From an uncultured Chryseobacterium sp. (lineage in GTDB: Bacteria > Bacteroidota > Bacteroidia > Flavobacteriales > Weeksellaceae): 64,000 nt of DNA. Below, in pieces: positions 33,931 to 43,794 of this stretch; the stretch's first letter is position 1; each line of letters opens with the position of its first letter. Both the position numbers and the translations under genes were made by a program. Location of the stretch: assembly GCA_913777465.1 (NCBI GenBank), contig CAJYRQ010000013.1, positions 17,579 to 81,578 of the forward strand. Reading direction: 5' to 3'. The notes beneath the pieces were generated by a model. The model was not told the origin of the DNA. It saw only the letters and a program-made list of their open reading frames with translations, and did not search any database.

Positions 33931-36900
33931 TTAGTCGATATGTTTCGGCGTAAATCCGTCTTCGCTTAAATCTCTGTGCTTGTAATCGGCTTTCATTTCC
34001 GCTTCGTAATCTATCGGCTGCCCTTTGCCCATTCTTCTTAGAACAGAATCAAAAAGGGAATATACCACCGGTACAATGATCAGCGTCAGGAATAACGATG
34101 AGGTAAGACCTCCGATGATTACCCATGCGAGACCGTTGTTCATCTCTGCTCCTGCTCCTTTGGCAATCGCGATCGGGATCATCCCGAAGATCATCGCAAT
34201 CGTTGTCATCAGGATCGGACGGAGACGGGCGTGGTTGGCCTGGATCAGTGCATCGTGGGTATTGGCCCCGGCCGCTTTACGCATGTTGGCAAAGTCGACG
34301 ATCATGATCGCGTTCTTTGCTACCAGACCGATCAGCATTATCATCCCCAGCATGGTAAAGATGTTCAGCGAGTTTCCGGTGATGGCCAGGATTACCATAA
34401 CCCCGATCAGTGCCAGCGGAATGGAGAATAATACCACGAACGGATAGACGAAGGAGTCATACAGGGAAACCATTACCAGGTATACCAATACAATCGCTGC
34501 CAATAAGGCAATTCCCAACGTACCGAAACCTTCGGTCTGGTTTTCCATGTCCCCGCTCCAGATGTACGATACTCCAGCAGGTTTTGTTTTTTCATTATCC
34601 ATGAACATCGCTGCCCACTCGTTGGCGACATCCCCTACCGGACGACCTACCACTTTGGATTTTACTTTTACCGAAGGCGCTTTGTCCCTACGTTCCAGCA
34701 AACTCGGTCCGGATCCCATTTTTACGTCGGCAAACTGGCTTAATCTGATCTGCTGTCCCTGAGGATTGGTAAACATCAGGTTCCGCACATCATCAATTGA
34801 CTGTCTGTTGGCATCACCGAAACGGATGTTGATGTCGTATTCATATTCCCCGGCTCTGAATTTTCCGTCGGTATTCCCGCTGAACGCCGTCTGCATCGTC
34901 TGTCCAACGCTGGAAAGGTTCAGACCTAAAGCCGCCATCTTATCCCGGTCAATATTCACCTGAACTTCAGGGTTACCGCTATCAGTAGACAATTCGGCAT
35001 CCACTGAACCCGGAACTTTTTTAAGCAGGTTCAGGATCCTGTTTGCTTCTTTGTTGGCCGTTTCGTTATCCTGGGCGGTTACTACCATTTCGATCGGTGC
35101 GTTATCCGCTCCCATCAATCCGATCGGCGCCGTCTTGAATTCAACCCCGGTGAATTTTTCCTCAAGAGCTCTTTTAATCTTGGCCGATTTGATATCGGTG
35201 CTTTCGTTACGTTCCGATTTATCCACCAAGATCACCTGGATTTCCGATTGGTACAAAGTAGCCTGTGCGCCTCCGAACCCGGAAGACTGCTGCCCTACCG
35301 TGGTAATCATATCCACGACGTCTTTATCGTTTCTCAGGTATCTTTCAACTTCCAGGGTTACCTGGTTGGTTTTTTCTACAGAAGCATCTTTCGGCAATTC
35401 CATCTGAACGAGGAACTGGCCCCTGTCCATTTTAGGGAAGAATTCCCCTCCGATGAATCCGAATGCCACCAGCATGAAGGAAGAGATCAGGATGATAAAA
35501 GTTACCACTACCGTCATTACCCTTCTCAGGGTAGTTTTTAAAGCCCATTCCAGAATGCCGGTGATCCAGTGGGTGAATTTCTCCAATTGTTTTTCAAACC
35601 AAAGGATAAATCTTTCAAAAACATTCTTCCCGGTAAGGTGTACCAGTTTTCCGTATCTTGAAGACAGCCATGGAATGATGGTAAATGAAGCCAATAACGA
35701 TAACATCGTCGCAATAACCACCGTTACACAGAACTGCGCCAGGATATCTGATACCAATCCTGAACTCATCGCGATCGGTAAGAATACCACCACAATTACC
35801 AGGGTAATGGCGGTTACGGTAAACCCAATTTCAGAAGCCCCGTCGTAAGCCGCACGGATCCTGCTTTTTCCCATCTCCATGTGCCGGTATACGTTTTCCA
35901 GTACCACAATCGCGTCATCCACAAGAATACCTACAACGAGTGAAAGTCCGAGTAAACTCATCAGGTTCAGGGTGTAGCCCATCAGGTACATTCCGATCAC
36001 CGTGGCGATCAATGACATTGGGATCGACACCATAACGATAAACGCGTTTCTGATGTTGTGAAGGAACAGTAACATCACAACTGCTACCAGGATAATCGCC
36101 AGGAACAGGTCAAAAATTACGTGGTCCGCCGCCTCTAAAGTAAAGTCGGTGGAGTCATCTACGATATTCACCTGAAGTCCCTGTACTTTATAGTCGTTCT
36201 GCACCTGGGCAATGGTTTTCTGCACCTGCTCCGAAACGGCTACCGCGTTGGCATCCGACTGTTTCTTTACCTGAAGCAAAATCGTAGAGTTCTGGTTGTA
36301 CCTTGCGATTTTTTCAACATCTTTCTGTGAGTCGAAAACCGTCGCGATATCCGACAGCCTTACCTGAGCACCGTTTTTGCTGGAAATCACCAGGTTATTC
36401 AGTTCGGCTACATTTTTATATTTTCCGGAAAGACGGATCGTCGATCTGGAAGTTCTTGTTTTCAAGGCTCCCGTCGGGAAATCCAGGTTGGAAGAAAGAA
36501 TGGCCTGCTGTACATCACCGATGGACAGTCCGTACCCCTGCAGTTTCTTTTCATCCAGATTCACCTGAATCTCTCTTTCCTGTCCGCCGACCAGGTCCAC
36601 CTGGGCAACCCCGTTCACCCGGGAAAAGATCGGTTCGATTTTTTTATCCAGAAGATCATAAAGCTGTTTGTTGTTGAGCTTGTTGCTGGTAATACTCAGC
36701 GTCATGATCGGAAGGTCGTCTAATGAAAACTTGTTCAGTGATGGCGGATCGGCATCATCCGGAAGATCTGCCAAAACCGCATTTACCTTTCTCTGGGCAT
36801 CATTCAATGCGTAGTTGACGTCAGCACCGGTGTTCAGCTGAACCATGATTACCGATAAACTTTCGTATGATGAAGATTCTACCTTTTTTACATTTTCCAA

Positions 36901-37119
36901 AGAACCTACGGCGTCTTCAATTTTACGGGTCACGGAAGTTTCCACCTCTGCAGGCGAAGCTCCGGGATAGACCGTAGAAATGGTGACCATATTGGTTTCA
37001 AACTTCGGAATCAATTCATACCCCATCATGGAGTAGCTTAATAAACCGCCCAGCGTAAGGATCGTAAAGAGTACGATAACCAGGGACGGCCTTTTAATGG
37101 ATATTTCTGCTAACTTCAT
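33931..37119 (-). CDS. RND efflux pump inner-membrane transporter (HAE1 type)
   Basis: Proton-driven drug/metabolite exporter of the AcrB family (1062 aa, full length). Twelve membrane helices and two large periplasmic loops are expected from the layout. Proton-relay residues are present: LVDDAIVVLENVYRH (the Asp pair of helix 4) and GLVAKNAIMIVDFA (the Lys of helix 10). The N-terminus MKLAEISIKRPSLVIVLFTI is typical. It is the last gene of the tetR-tolC-adaptor-pump operon, 6 bases after the adaptor. Substrates cannot be read from sequence. Confidence 0.96.
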   Translation of the reverse strand: MKLAEISIKRPSLVIVLFTILTLGGLLSYSMMGYELIPKFETNMVTISTVYPGASPAEVETSVTRKIEDAVGSLENVKKVESSSYESLSVIMVQLNTGADVNYALNDAQRKVNAVLADLPDDADPPSLNKFSLDDLPIMTLSITSNKLNNKQLYDLLDKKIEPIFSRVNGVAQVDLVGGQEREIQVNLDEKKLQGYGLSIGDVQQAILSSNLDFPTGALKTRTSRSTIRLSGKYKNVAELNNLVISSKNGAQVRLSDIATVFDSQKDVEKIARYNQNSTILLQVKKQSDANAVAVSEQVQKTIAQVQNDYKVQGLQVNIVDDSTDFTLEAADHVIFDLFLAIILVAVVMLLFLHNIRNAFIVMVSIPMSLIATVIGMYLMGYTLNLMSLLGLSLVVGILVDDAIVVLENVYRHMEMGKSRIRAAYDGASEIGFTVTAITLVIVVVFLPIAMSSGLVSDILAQFCVTVVIATMLSLLASFTIIPWLSSRYGKLVHLTGKNVFERFILWFEKQLEKFTHWITGILEWALKTTLRRVMTVVVTFIILISSFMLVAFGFIGGEFFPKMDRGQFLVQMELPKDASVEKTNQVTLEVERYLRNDKDVVDMITTVGQQSSGFGGAQATLYQSEIQVILVDKSERNESTDIKSAKIKRALEEKFTGVEFKTAPIGLMGADNAPIEMVVTAQDNETANKEANRILNLLKKVPGSVDAELSTDSGNPEVQVNIDRDKMAALGLNLSSVGQTMQTAFSGNTDGKFRAGEYEYDINIRFGDANRQSIDDVRNLMFTNPQGQQIRLSQFADVKMGSGPSLLERRDKAPSVKVKSKVVGRPVGDVANEWAAMFMDNEKTKPAGVSYIWSGDMENQTEGFGTLGIALLAAIVLVYLVMVSLYDSFVYPFVVLFSIPLALIGVMVILAITGNSLNIFTMLGMIMLIGLVAKNAIMIVDFANMRKAAGANTHDALIQANHARLRPILMTTIAMIFGMIPIAIAKGAGAEMNNGLAWVIIGGLTSSLFLTLIIVPVVYSLFDSVLRRMGKGQPIDYEAEMKADYKHRDLSEDGFTPKHID

Positions 37120-37125
37120 CTGCTC

Positions 37126-38187
37126 TTACTTTACGATATTGATTTTGGAACCGTTGTCGAGGTTGATCTGTCCGCTGGTAATCACCTGCTCCCCTCCTTT
37201 CAGTCCGCTTACGATTTGAACTTTATCGCCGTATACTTTTCCGGTCTGTACAGTGATCAGCTTGGCGGTTCCGTTGTTTACGATAAACAGCTGTCCTGAG
37301 CTTACCCCGTTTACGAAGGCTTCTGCAGGGACCGTCAGCATATTCTGGGTTTCCGCACCGTTGTTCGTTTTAAAGGTAGCGGTAGCATACATCCCGGCTT
37401 TCAGGTTTCCTCTGTTCTGTACTTCAATTTCCACCGGGAAATTCAGGGACGCATCACTTTTAGGAGCAATGAAGGTAATTCTTCCGACAAAAGATTCGTC
37501 AGGCAGTACATTGACTTTAATCGGAACTTCCTGACCAAGTTGGATTTTCCCGATCTGGCTTTCGTCCACCAATACGGAAAGTTTCAGGGAATTGATGTTT
37601 ACGATTTCAAATAAAGCCGTTCCGGGAGCTACCACCATTCCCGGTTCCACCATTTTCTTGTTGATGGTTCCGCTGATTCCCGCACGCACACTGGTATCGT
37701 TTACCCTAACGCCCTGTGCACGAACTGCGGCCTGTGCGTTTTTCAGCTGCAATCTCGAATTATCAAGCTGCTGTTTCGTAACCCCGCCGGTTTTAAAAGC
37801 GTTTTCATAACGCTGGTTATCGATAATGGCGTTCTGTAAATTGTTCTGTGCCTGGGCAACATCCACTTCAATCGCATCTTTCTTGATGGTGGCCAATACC
37901 TGGCCTGCACCTACCCTGGATCCTTCTTTTACCAGAACACTTACAATACGTCCTGAAATCTCGGAAGACTGGTTGGATTCCTGCTTCGGAATAAAGGTCC
38001 CGTTGGCAGAGTAATCGGTGTTGATATTCTCCCTTGAAGCGGTAACCACGTTCACATTTATTTTATCTACCTGCCGGGCCACTTCCTGTACTTCTTTCGT
38101 CTGCTTTTCTTTGTTACCGGCAATTTTATAGGCTGCCAGGCCAATCAGCACGGCGGCCAAGATAATATATATTAGAGTTTTTTTCAT
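37126..38187 (-). CDS. RND efflux periplasmic adaptor (membrane fusion protein)
   Basis: Adaptor of the MFP/HlyD family (353 aa) that joins the pump to TolC. It has an N-terminal signal anchor (TLIYIILAAVLIGLAAYKIAG), a lipoyl domain around GRIVSVLVKEGSRVGAGQVLATI, a helical hairpin (VAQAQNNLQNAIIDNQRYENAF), then barrel and membrane-proximal domains (LTVPAEAFVNG). No lipobox cysteine is seen, so it is anchored by its N-terminal helix. It lies 9 bases downstream of the tolC-like gene. Confidence 0.95.
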   Translation of the reverse strand: MKKTLIYIILAAVLIGLAAYKIAGNKEKQTKEVQEVARQVDKINVNVVTASRENINTDYSANGTFIPKQESNQSSEISGRIVSVLVKEGSRVGAGQVLATIKKDAIEVDVAQAQNNLQNAIIDNQRYENAFKTGGVTKQQLDNSRLQLKNAQAAVRAQGVRVNDTSVRAGISGTINKKMVEPGMVVAPGTALFEIVNINSLKLSVLVDESQIGKIQLGQEVPIKVNVLPDESFVGRITFIAPKSDASLNFPVEIEVQNRGNLKAGMYATATFKTNNGAETQNMLTVPAEAFVNGVSSGQLFIVNNGTAKLITVQTGKVYGDKVQIVSGLKGGEQVITSGQINLDNGSKINIVK

Positions 38188-38196
38188 TGTAGTTTA

Positions 38197-39549
38197 TTAT
38201 GGGTTTTGTAATGTATTCAGTTCACCTTTTGCTTTTATCAGCTTAATTTCCGCCTGTTTGTAATCCAGTAATGCATTGGCGTAATTCTGCTTGGCCTCCG
38301 TTAATGCATTTTCAGAATCCAGTACTTCCGTCAGGGTTGCAAGACCATACTGATAGTTGGATTGTGTATTTTTCTGAACCCTTTCGGCCAGGCCTACATT
38401 ATCCTTTGTATTATCAATTTTGATCAGCGCATTTTCCATATTGGTTACGGCATTACGGTAGTCCAGGCTCAGGCTTAGCTGTGTGTTCTGAATATCCTGA
38501 TCCAGATCCTGGATATCGATTTCCGCCTGGTTGATTTTGGCTTTCGTAGATCCTCCGTTGAAAATCGGGATGTTGATATTTAAGCCGATCGCCGAGTAAT
38601 CGCTCCAAAGTACCCCGTTGTTGATGCCGTTCGTTAGTGGAAACTTGGCTCCGGTGGCTCCCCACCCGTAGTTGGCCACGAGATTGACTGTAGGATAGCG
38701 GTAGGCTTCCGTTGCTTTCTTATTGTAAACCAAGAGTTCCCTGTTTTTATTTAAAACTTTTACTTCGGTACGTTCATCCAGGTTTACCGTGCTGGCAATC
38801 AATTCAGGTTTAGGCTCAATGGTTTTTTCTTCCAGTTCGATATCGGTGCTGATCGGAACGCCCATATAGAATTTCAGAGCATTCTTGGAAAGCTCCACGG
38901 CATTTCTCAGCGTCTGCCTGTTGGATCCGATATTGGTCAGCTGAACATTGGTCCGGTCGAGGTCGATTGATTTTGCCAGGCCGTTATCCACCAGGCTTTT
39001 GATCACATTTCTTACCCTTTCCGTATTGGCATAGCTGGCATCTACGGTTTTCAGGTTTTCTTCCTGAACAAACACCTGGTAATAAGCCGTGGCTACATTT
39101 TCAATAAGCTGTTCGTTGGTAAGCTGGGCATTTAAAACATAAAATTCCCTTGTGGATTTTGCAGCTTTAAGACCGGTGAAAACCCGTTGGTCGAAAATGG
39201 CCTGCTGCAGCTGTACGGATGCAGTGGAACTCCACGGCTGTCCCAGCTGGGCTCTTATTCGCTGTCCTCCGAATTCCAGCAATGATTCCTGGATAATCGG
39301 GTTGTAGGTAAGCCCCGCAGTAGCATTGATCTGGGGTAAAGCCCCGGCTCTGGCTTCATCGATCTTGTATTCGGCTTTTTTGATCTGTAAAGCAGCTTTT
39401 TTGGCTTCCGCTTTGTTCTGAAGTGCCTGCTTGATGGCTTCCTGAAGGGAAACCTGCTGTTGGGCGGACACCGATGAAAAACCGAACATCATAAATGCAG
39501 CAGCTATTCCTATTTTTAGCTTTCTTGCAGTTATACGTTTACTTTTCAT
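38197..39549 (-). CDS. TolC-family outer-membrane channel
   Basis: Outer-membrane efflux protein of 450 aa. A signal peptide lies within the first about 30 residues (IGIAAAFMMFGFSSVSAQ). Two similar halves of long helices typify TolC, for instance SLQEAIKQALQNKAEAKKAA at the start and ALTEAKQNYANALLDYKQAE at the end, the classic outer-membrane-efflux motif. It is the second gene of the operon, after tetR. It forms the exit duct for the adaptor and pump that follow. Confidence 0.95.
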   Translation of the reverse strand: MKSKRITARKLKIGIAAAFMMFGFSSVSAQQQVSLQEAIKQALQNKAEAKKAALQIKKAEYKIDEARAGALPQINATAGLTYNPIIQESLLEFGGQRIRAQLGQPWSSTASVQLQQAIFDQRVFTGLKAAKSTREFYVLNAQLTNEQLIENVATAYYQVFVQEENLKTVDASYANTERVRNVIKSLVDNGLAKSIDLDRTNVQLTNIGSNRQTLRNAVELSKNALKFYMGVPISTDIELEEKTIEPKPELIASTVNLDERTEVKVLNKNRELLVYNKKATEAYRYPTVNLVANYGWGATGAKFPLTNGINNGVLWSDYSAIGLNINIPIFNGGSTKAKINQAEIDIQDLDQDIQNTQLSLSLDYRNAVTNMENALIKIDNTKDNVGLAERVQKNTQSNYQYGLATLTEVLDSENALTEAKQNYANALLDYKQAEIKLIKAKGELNTLQNP

Positions 39550-39648
39550 AATCTTATACTTCGTTTATTATTTTTAATAGGATTGTTCTTTTCAGTGAAT
39601 TTATTTCTAAAGGACGATTCATTTTAAAAATTACTTTAACCTTTTTAA

Positions 39649-40242
39649 TTAATTTTTAAATAACATATTCAGGATAATATCCTTTCTTTCGGAAATGATC
39701 TTATCAAATTCTGTTTCATTGATCATCAGGTTTTCCATGAGCAAAGGCCGTACGGCACTTGGAAATACCAATAAAGAAATCATGTTCAGGAGAAACTGGA
39801 TGGGTTTCATTCTTTCGATATTTCCCAATTCCATTTCCGTTTCAATATCCTTATAGAGTTTTTCCAGTTGGCCTTCCTCAATATCTTTTTTGTGGCAGTT
39901 CCCCTTATTGATCTGTGAAACAATATAGGTTTCCAGATACGGATACTGGAGACTGGTAGAAAGGCTGCTTTCGATGAATTGACCGATTTTTTCCTTGAAA
40001 GGAAGGTCCGAGTTCATGATGATCTCCGATTTTTCGTGCTCTACTTTATGCGCTTCGTCAAAAATAATCTGGATCAGATTATCCCTTGAGCGGAAGTAGT
40101 AATTGATCAGGGTTCTGTTGACACCGGCCGCATCGGCAATTTCCTGGGTGGTGGCATCGAACTTCCCTTTCACAAAGAATAAATTCTTCGTGGTTTCCTT
40201 AATAAGTTCCTGGGTCTGGTCTTTTTTTGTTTGATTTGACAT
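39649..40242 (-). CDS. TetR/AcrR-family repressor of the efflux operon
   Basis: One-component regulator of 197 aa. The N-terminal helix-turn-helix reads ATTQEIADAAGVNRTLINYYF at about 27-47, typical of TetR proteins. The C-terminal about 140 residues are the ligand-binding and dimer domain (a variable part), here not matched to a named subgroup. It is the first gene of the pump operon and has paired palindromes at its promoter, so autoregulation that also controls the pump is likely. Confidence 0.94.
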   Translation of the reverse strand: MSNQTKKDQTQELIKETTKNLFFVKGKFDATTQEIADAAGVNRTLINYYFRSRDNLIQIIFDEAHKVEHEKSEIIMNSDLPFKEKIGQFIESSLSTSLQYPYLETYIVSQINKGNCHKKDIEEGQLEKLYKDIETEMELGNIERMKPIQFLLNMISLLVFPSAVRPLLMENLMINETEFDKIISERKDIILNMLFKN

Positions 40243-40244
40243 TT

Positions 40245-40255
40245 TTGTTAAACAA
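40245..40255. promoter_or_regulatory. Candidate TetR operator, proximal copy
   Basis: Perfect palindrome TTGTTAAACAA, 3 bases upstream of the tetR start. It recurs exactly at 40295-40305. Confidence 0.6.
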
Positions 40256-40262
40256 CTTTGTG

Positions 40263-40293
40263 CAAATTTAAATCAATCAATTGTTTTGACAAA
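40263..40293 (-). promoter_or_regulatory. Promoter of the tetR-efflux operon
   Basis: On the minus strand TTTG (40293-40290), a 19-base spacer and TAAATTTG (40270-40263). This is the best-formed flavobacterial promoter in the window. The two palindromes flank it. Confidence 0.75.
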
Positions 40294-40294
40294 A

Positions 40295-40305
40295 TTGTTA
40301 AACAA
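40295..40305. promoter_or_regulatory. Candidate TetR operator, distal copy
   Basis: Second exact TTGTTAAACAA, 50 bases centre to centre from the first, just upstream of the -33 element. Another small palindrome TTTTGACAAAA lies at 40284-40294. Confidence 0.6.
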
Positions 40306-40398
40306 AATAATTAAGAGAATTATTATGATATGCATCAGGTTTTTGACCGCAGGATCAAGATGGAGAATTCTTAATTCTTTTGAAGGAGTGCATTTTTA

Positions 40399-40406
40399 TA
40401 TCTTTG
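40399..40406 (+). promoter_or_regulatory. Promoter of the T9SS cargo gene
   Basis: TATCTTTG matches TAnnTTTG, 20 bases before the ATG; TTTG at 40379-40382 may be the -33 element. Confidence 0.6.
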
Positions 40407-40425
40407 CCGGAAAAATTAGTAACCA

Positions 40426-43400
40426 ATGCGAAAAATTTTATTTCTACTGACGATTTTATACTTTGGATTTGGTTTGGCTCAAAATCATCTGTGGAATTTT
40501 CAAACTACCAGTACCATTTCTTTATCTCAACATACTATTAATTTAAGCGATACAGATTCCCAGGGAAATATTTATGTAGCTGGAAAGTACGGCAGATTTG
40601 CATTTCCAAGCGTTAATACCATTTCATTTAATGCTATTACCAAAACAACGTCAGCAAACGAAACTTCAAGAGCCATTGTTGCAAAACTTGATAAGAATAA
40701 AAATGTTATATGGGTAAAGGAGATCAGTTCCAGCTACGTATCTGCCATTACATCTTTAATTGTGGATAAGCAGGACAATGTAATTATCGCAGGCTATACG
40801 GATGGATACAATTTAAAACTGGATCCGAATTCCAACACAACTTTTAATACGGGAATTACCGAATCCAGTTCTTTTATTGTAAAACTTAATGCTGCCGGAA
40901 ATTATGTATTCGGAAACATCTACAATTATGCAGCAAATCTTTTATGTACCGTCGACCAGAACAACAATATCATATCAACAGGAAGTTATGTAAATTATCC
41001 GCCATTAGCCAATACGGATTTCAATCCTGATCCTGCGATTACTTATAATTTGCCGGCACCTAATGGAATTTTTATTATGAAAAATAATCCGGACGGATCT
41101 TTTGTGTGGGCCCGTCCGCTCCATGCTCATAATACACCTGCCATCAGCTGTGTAAAAGTGGATAAAAATAACAATATTATTGTAATAGGGGGATTTGAAG
41201 CTTATTTAAAAATCGATAACAATACTTTTTCCGCAAATACAAATTACTCTAACCGGCTTTTTCTGGCTAAATTTAATAATGCAGGAAATTTTATCTGGTA
41301 CCAGAATCTATCTGCTTACACTGCAATATTTCCCTCGAATTCCAAGATCGACATTGATAATGATAATAACATTTATACAGCAAGTACCTATTACGACGCT
41401 CAGATAATCAATTTTCCCAATGCCACTATAAATGCGCCTTTCGGAGGGAGAACGCTTATCTACAAAATAAATACCAACGGTCATTTGGTATGGAATTCTT
41501 TGATTAAAGGTATTGATTCTTATGACTTTCTTTCCATAAAACTCAATTCGGATAATACCATTAATTTCTTTGTTCGGTACATGGATAATACCATTAAAGT
41601 GGTCAATGGAAACAATAATACAGAAGAGACGGTAAAAAAACTGGATCTCGGTCTCAATTACAGTTACTTAAGCCGTGATGCGGATACTTATTATTTAAAG
41701 TTTAGAAATGATGGTAAACTGATTTTCAATAAAAGTGATTTCTCTTCTTTTTCATATAGCCAGAACATTGATTATGAAGGGAATATTATTTTAACCGGTT
41801 ATTATGACAATTATCAGGATTTTGATCCCGACCAGGATATTAAAATTATAAAATACACAAGTGGTGACATCAACGGATTTGTACAGAAATTTGGAAAATG
41901 CTACAATGGAACACCGGATGGTGATAAAATACAGACTTTCTGTTCCTCTATAAATCCTACGATAGCCGATCTTTCTCCGAATACCTCTTACACAAATTGG
42001 TACAATTCTCCGGTGTCCCTTTTACCTTTGGCTCAAAATACCCCTTTGCAGAATAATGTTACTTATTATGCATCTATACAGGACGAATCTTGCCCCTACA
42101 ATCCTAAACGTCTTGCTGTAAATGTAATCATTAAGAATTCTCCACCTGCATTAACGGTAAATGATTTTTATTTTTGCAGCAATGTGAATCAGATGACCTT
42201 GAATCAGTTGAATATCAATAACAATCAAAATATTCATTTTTATGATTCTGCAGGAAACCTTATCAGTAATTATGCTAATATTATTGCAGGCTATCAATAT
42301 TATGTCACACAATATAGTAATGGCTGCGAAAGCGTAAAAGTTCCTTTTAAAGTCTTTTCAACACAGGGGCTTACTCCCACCGCAAACACCCAGCAAACCT
42401 TCTGCGCAAGCCTTCACCCTACCCTTGCCGATATCCAGATTACCGGACAGGGCATCAAATGGTATGATGCAGCGGGAATTCTTTTGCCAACAACAACACC
42501 GCTAGTGAACGGCCAGACTTACTTTGCCTCGCAAACCATCAACGGCTGTGAAAGCAATAAAACTGCAATTCTGGTAACCGTCAATAATACCCCAAAGCCA
42601 ACGGGAAATCCCGTTCAGGATTTCTGTATTTCCTCTGCTCCGACTTTGGCTAACCTGGCAATTACAGGAACTGCTCTGAAGTTTTACGATGCCGCCGGAA
42701 ACATTTTGCCACTGACGACTCCGCTTGTTGACGGGACAACTTATTTTGTAACGCAGACGCTGAACAACTGCGAATCTGAAAAGCTTGCGGTTATGGCTAC
42801 CCTTTCGGCCAATAATGTCCCGGCTAACGATTATTCCGTGACATTGTGCAACACCACAACTGGAAATTCAATGAGCGTTAATTTAACCGCTTATCAACCC
42901 AATATCATCATTAACCCGGGAAGTTACACTTTCGCTTACACGGATAGTTTTGGGAACCCGATAGCCAATCCGGTCAATTACCTGCTGAATACTGGATCAA
43001 CCGTAATCCACGTTAAGGTTTCCACACCGGACGGATGTTTTAAAATCGTACGATTAAATATTGCCCTGAATCCAAAACCGGAATTCAGTCTTCCTGAAAA
43101 AATCGATTTCTGTAAAGGAAAGAACGTAACGCTTGATGCCGGCAGCGGCTATGCCTCTTACCTGTGGAGCAATGGAGCAACCACGCAGATGATTACAGTG
43201 TCTGCTCCGGGAAATTATTCCGTAACGGTAACCAACAGCTTCGGGTGCAAGAATACGGACAGCATTCAGGTAAGCTATACGGTTTTACCGGAAATTGTAT
43301 CCGTTAATGTAAGCAACAATTCCGCAACGGTCATTCTTTCGGCAACTGGGAATTTTGAGTACTCGCTGGATAATTTCACCTGGCAGGATTCCAATATATT

Positions 43401-43752
43401 TACAAATTTAAATATCGGGGAATACATGGTTTATTTAAGAACAAAAGGAGGCTGCTTTATCGGCCAGAAACCGTTCTCTATTTTTAATATCCCGAATACC
43501 TTTACGCCGAACGGAGACGGCTTCAACGATCACTGGAAAATTGCCGGACTGGAAAATTATCCGGGAACCGAGGTCAATGTATACGACCGCAGAGGCCTTC
43601 CGGTTTTCAGGGAAATCATTTCCAAAAAACCGCTGACCTGGGATGGCAGGCTGAACGGAAGCCAGGTGTCTACAGGAAATTACTGGTATACCATAAAAGT
43701 ATCCGACGGCAGGGTGTATACCGGCTGGCTGCTGATTAAGAACAGGGAATAA
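40426..43752 (+). CDS. Large secreted protein with T9SS type B sorting domain
   Basis: Protein of 1108 aa that should be exported by Sec and then by the type IX system. Signal peptide MRKILFLLTILYFGFGLAQ. Residues about 35-490 hold spaced units such as DSQGNIYVAGKYG, DKQDNVIIAGYTDG and DYEGNIILTGYYD, like SBBP beta-propeller repeats. Residues about 500-800 hold tandem Ig-like modules, two of them nearly copies (IKWYDAAGILLPTTTPL and LKFYDAAGNILPLTTPL). The last about 90 residues are the gliding-motility-associated type B tail, with IPNTFTPNGDGFNDHWKI and WDGRLNGSQVSTGNYWY. The ligand is unknown; adhesion or a surface role is typical. Confidence 0.93.
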   Translation: MRKILFLLTILYFGFGLAQNHLWNFQTTSTISLSQHTINLSDTDSQGNIYVAGKYGRFAFPSVNTISFNAITKTTSANETSRAIVAKLDKNKNVIWVKEISSSYVSAITSLIVDKQDNVIIAGYTDGYNLKLDPNSNTTFNTGITESSSFIVKLNAAGNYVFGNIYNYAANLLCTVDQNNNIISTGSYVNYPPLANTDFNPDPAITYNLPAPNGIFIMKNNPDGSFVWARPLHAHNTPAISCVKVDKNNNIIVIGGFEAYLKIDNNTFSANTNYSNRLFLAKFNNAGNFIWYQNLSAYTAIFPSNSKIDIDNDNNIYTASTYYDAQIINFPNATINAPFGGRTLIYKINTNGHLVWNSLIKGIDSYDFLSIKLNSDNTINFFVRYMDNTIKVVNGNNNTEETVKKLDLGLNYSYLSRDADTYYLKFRNDGKLIFNKSDFSSFSYSQNIDYEGNIILTGYYDNYQDFDPDQDIKIIKYTSGDINGFVQKFGKCYNGTPDGDKIQTFCSSINPTIADLSPNTSYTNWYNSPVSLLPLAQNTPLQNNVTYYASIQDESCPYNPKRLAVNVIIKNSPPALTVNDFYFCSNVNQMTLNQLNINNNQNIHFYDSAGNLISNYANIIAGYQYYVTQYSNGCESVKVPFKVFSTQGLTPTANTQQTFCASLHPTLADIQITGQGIKWYDAAGILLPTTTPLVNGQTYFASQTINGCESNKTAILVTVNNTPKPTGNPVQDFCISSAPTLANLAITGTALKFYDAAGNILPLTTPLVDGTTYFVTQTLNNCESEKLAVMATLSANNVPANDYSVTLCNTTTGNSMSVNLTAYQPNIIINPGSYTFAYTDSFGNPIANPVNYLLNTGSTVIHVKVSTPDGCFKIVRLNIALNPKPEFSLPEKIDFCKGKNVTLDAGSGYASYLWSNGATTQMITVSAPGNYSVTVTNSFGCKNTDSIQVSYTVLPEIVSVNVSNNSATVILSATGNFEYSLDNFTWQDSNIFTNLNIGEYMVYLRTKGGCFIGQKPFSIFNIPNTFTPNGDGFNDHWKIAGLENYPGTEVNVYDRRGLPVFREIISKKPLTWDGRLNGSQVSTGNYWYTIKVSDGRVYTGWLLIKNRE

Positions 43753-43756
43753 TACC

Positions 43757-43794
43757 AAAACAAAACGAGCGGAAATTTCCGCTCGTTTTGTTTT
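43757..43794. terminator. Bidirectional terminator
   Basis: A perfect 19-bp inverted repeat without spare loop bases (AAAACAAAACGAGCGGAAA and its complement), giving T runs on both strands. It separates the convergent T9SS gene and cvfB. Confidence 0.9.

Noticed and set aside
34025-36677. Many open frames opposite the RND pump gene
   Set aside because: They are shadows that follow the pump's codon pattern, have no start signals and do not resemble proteins.
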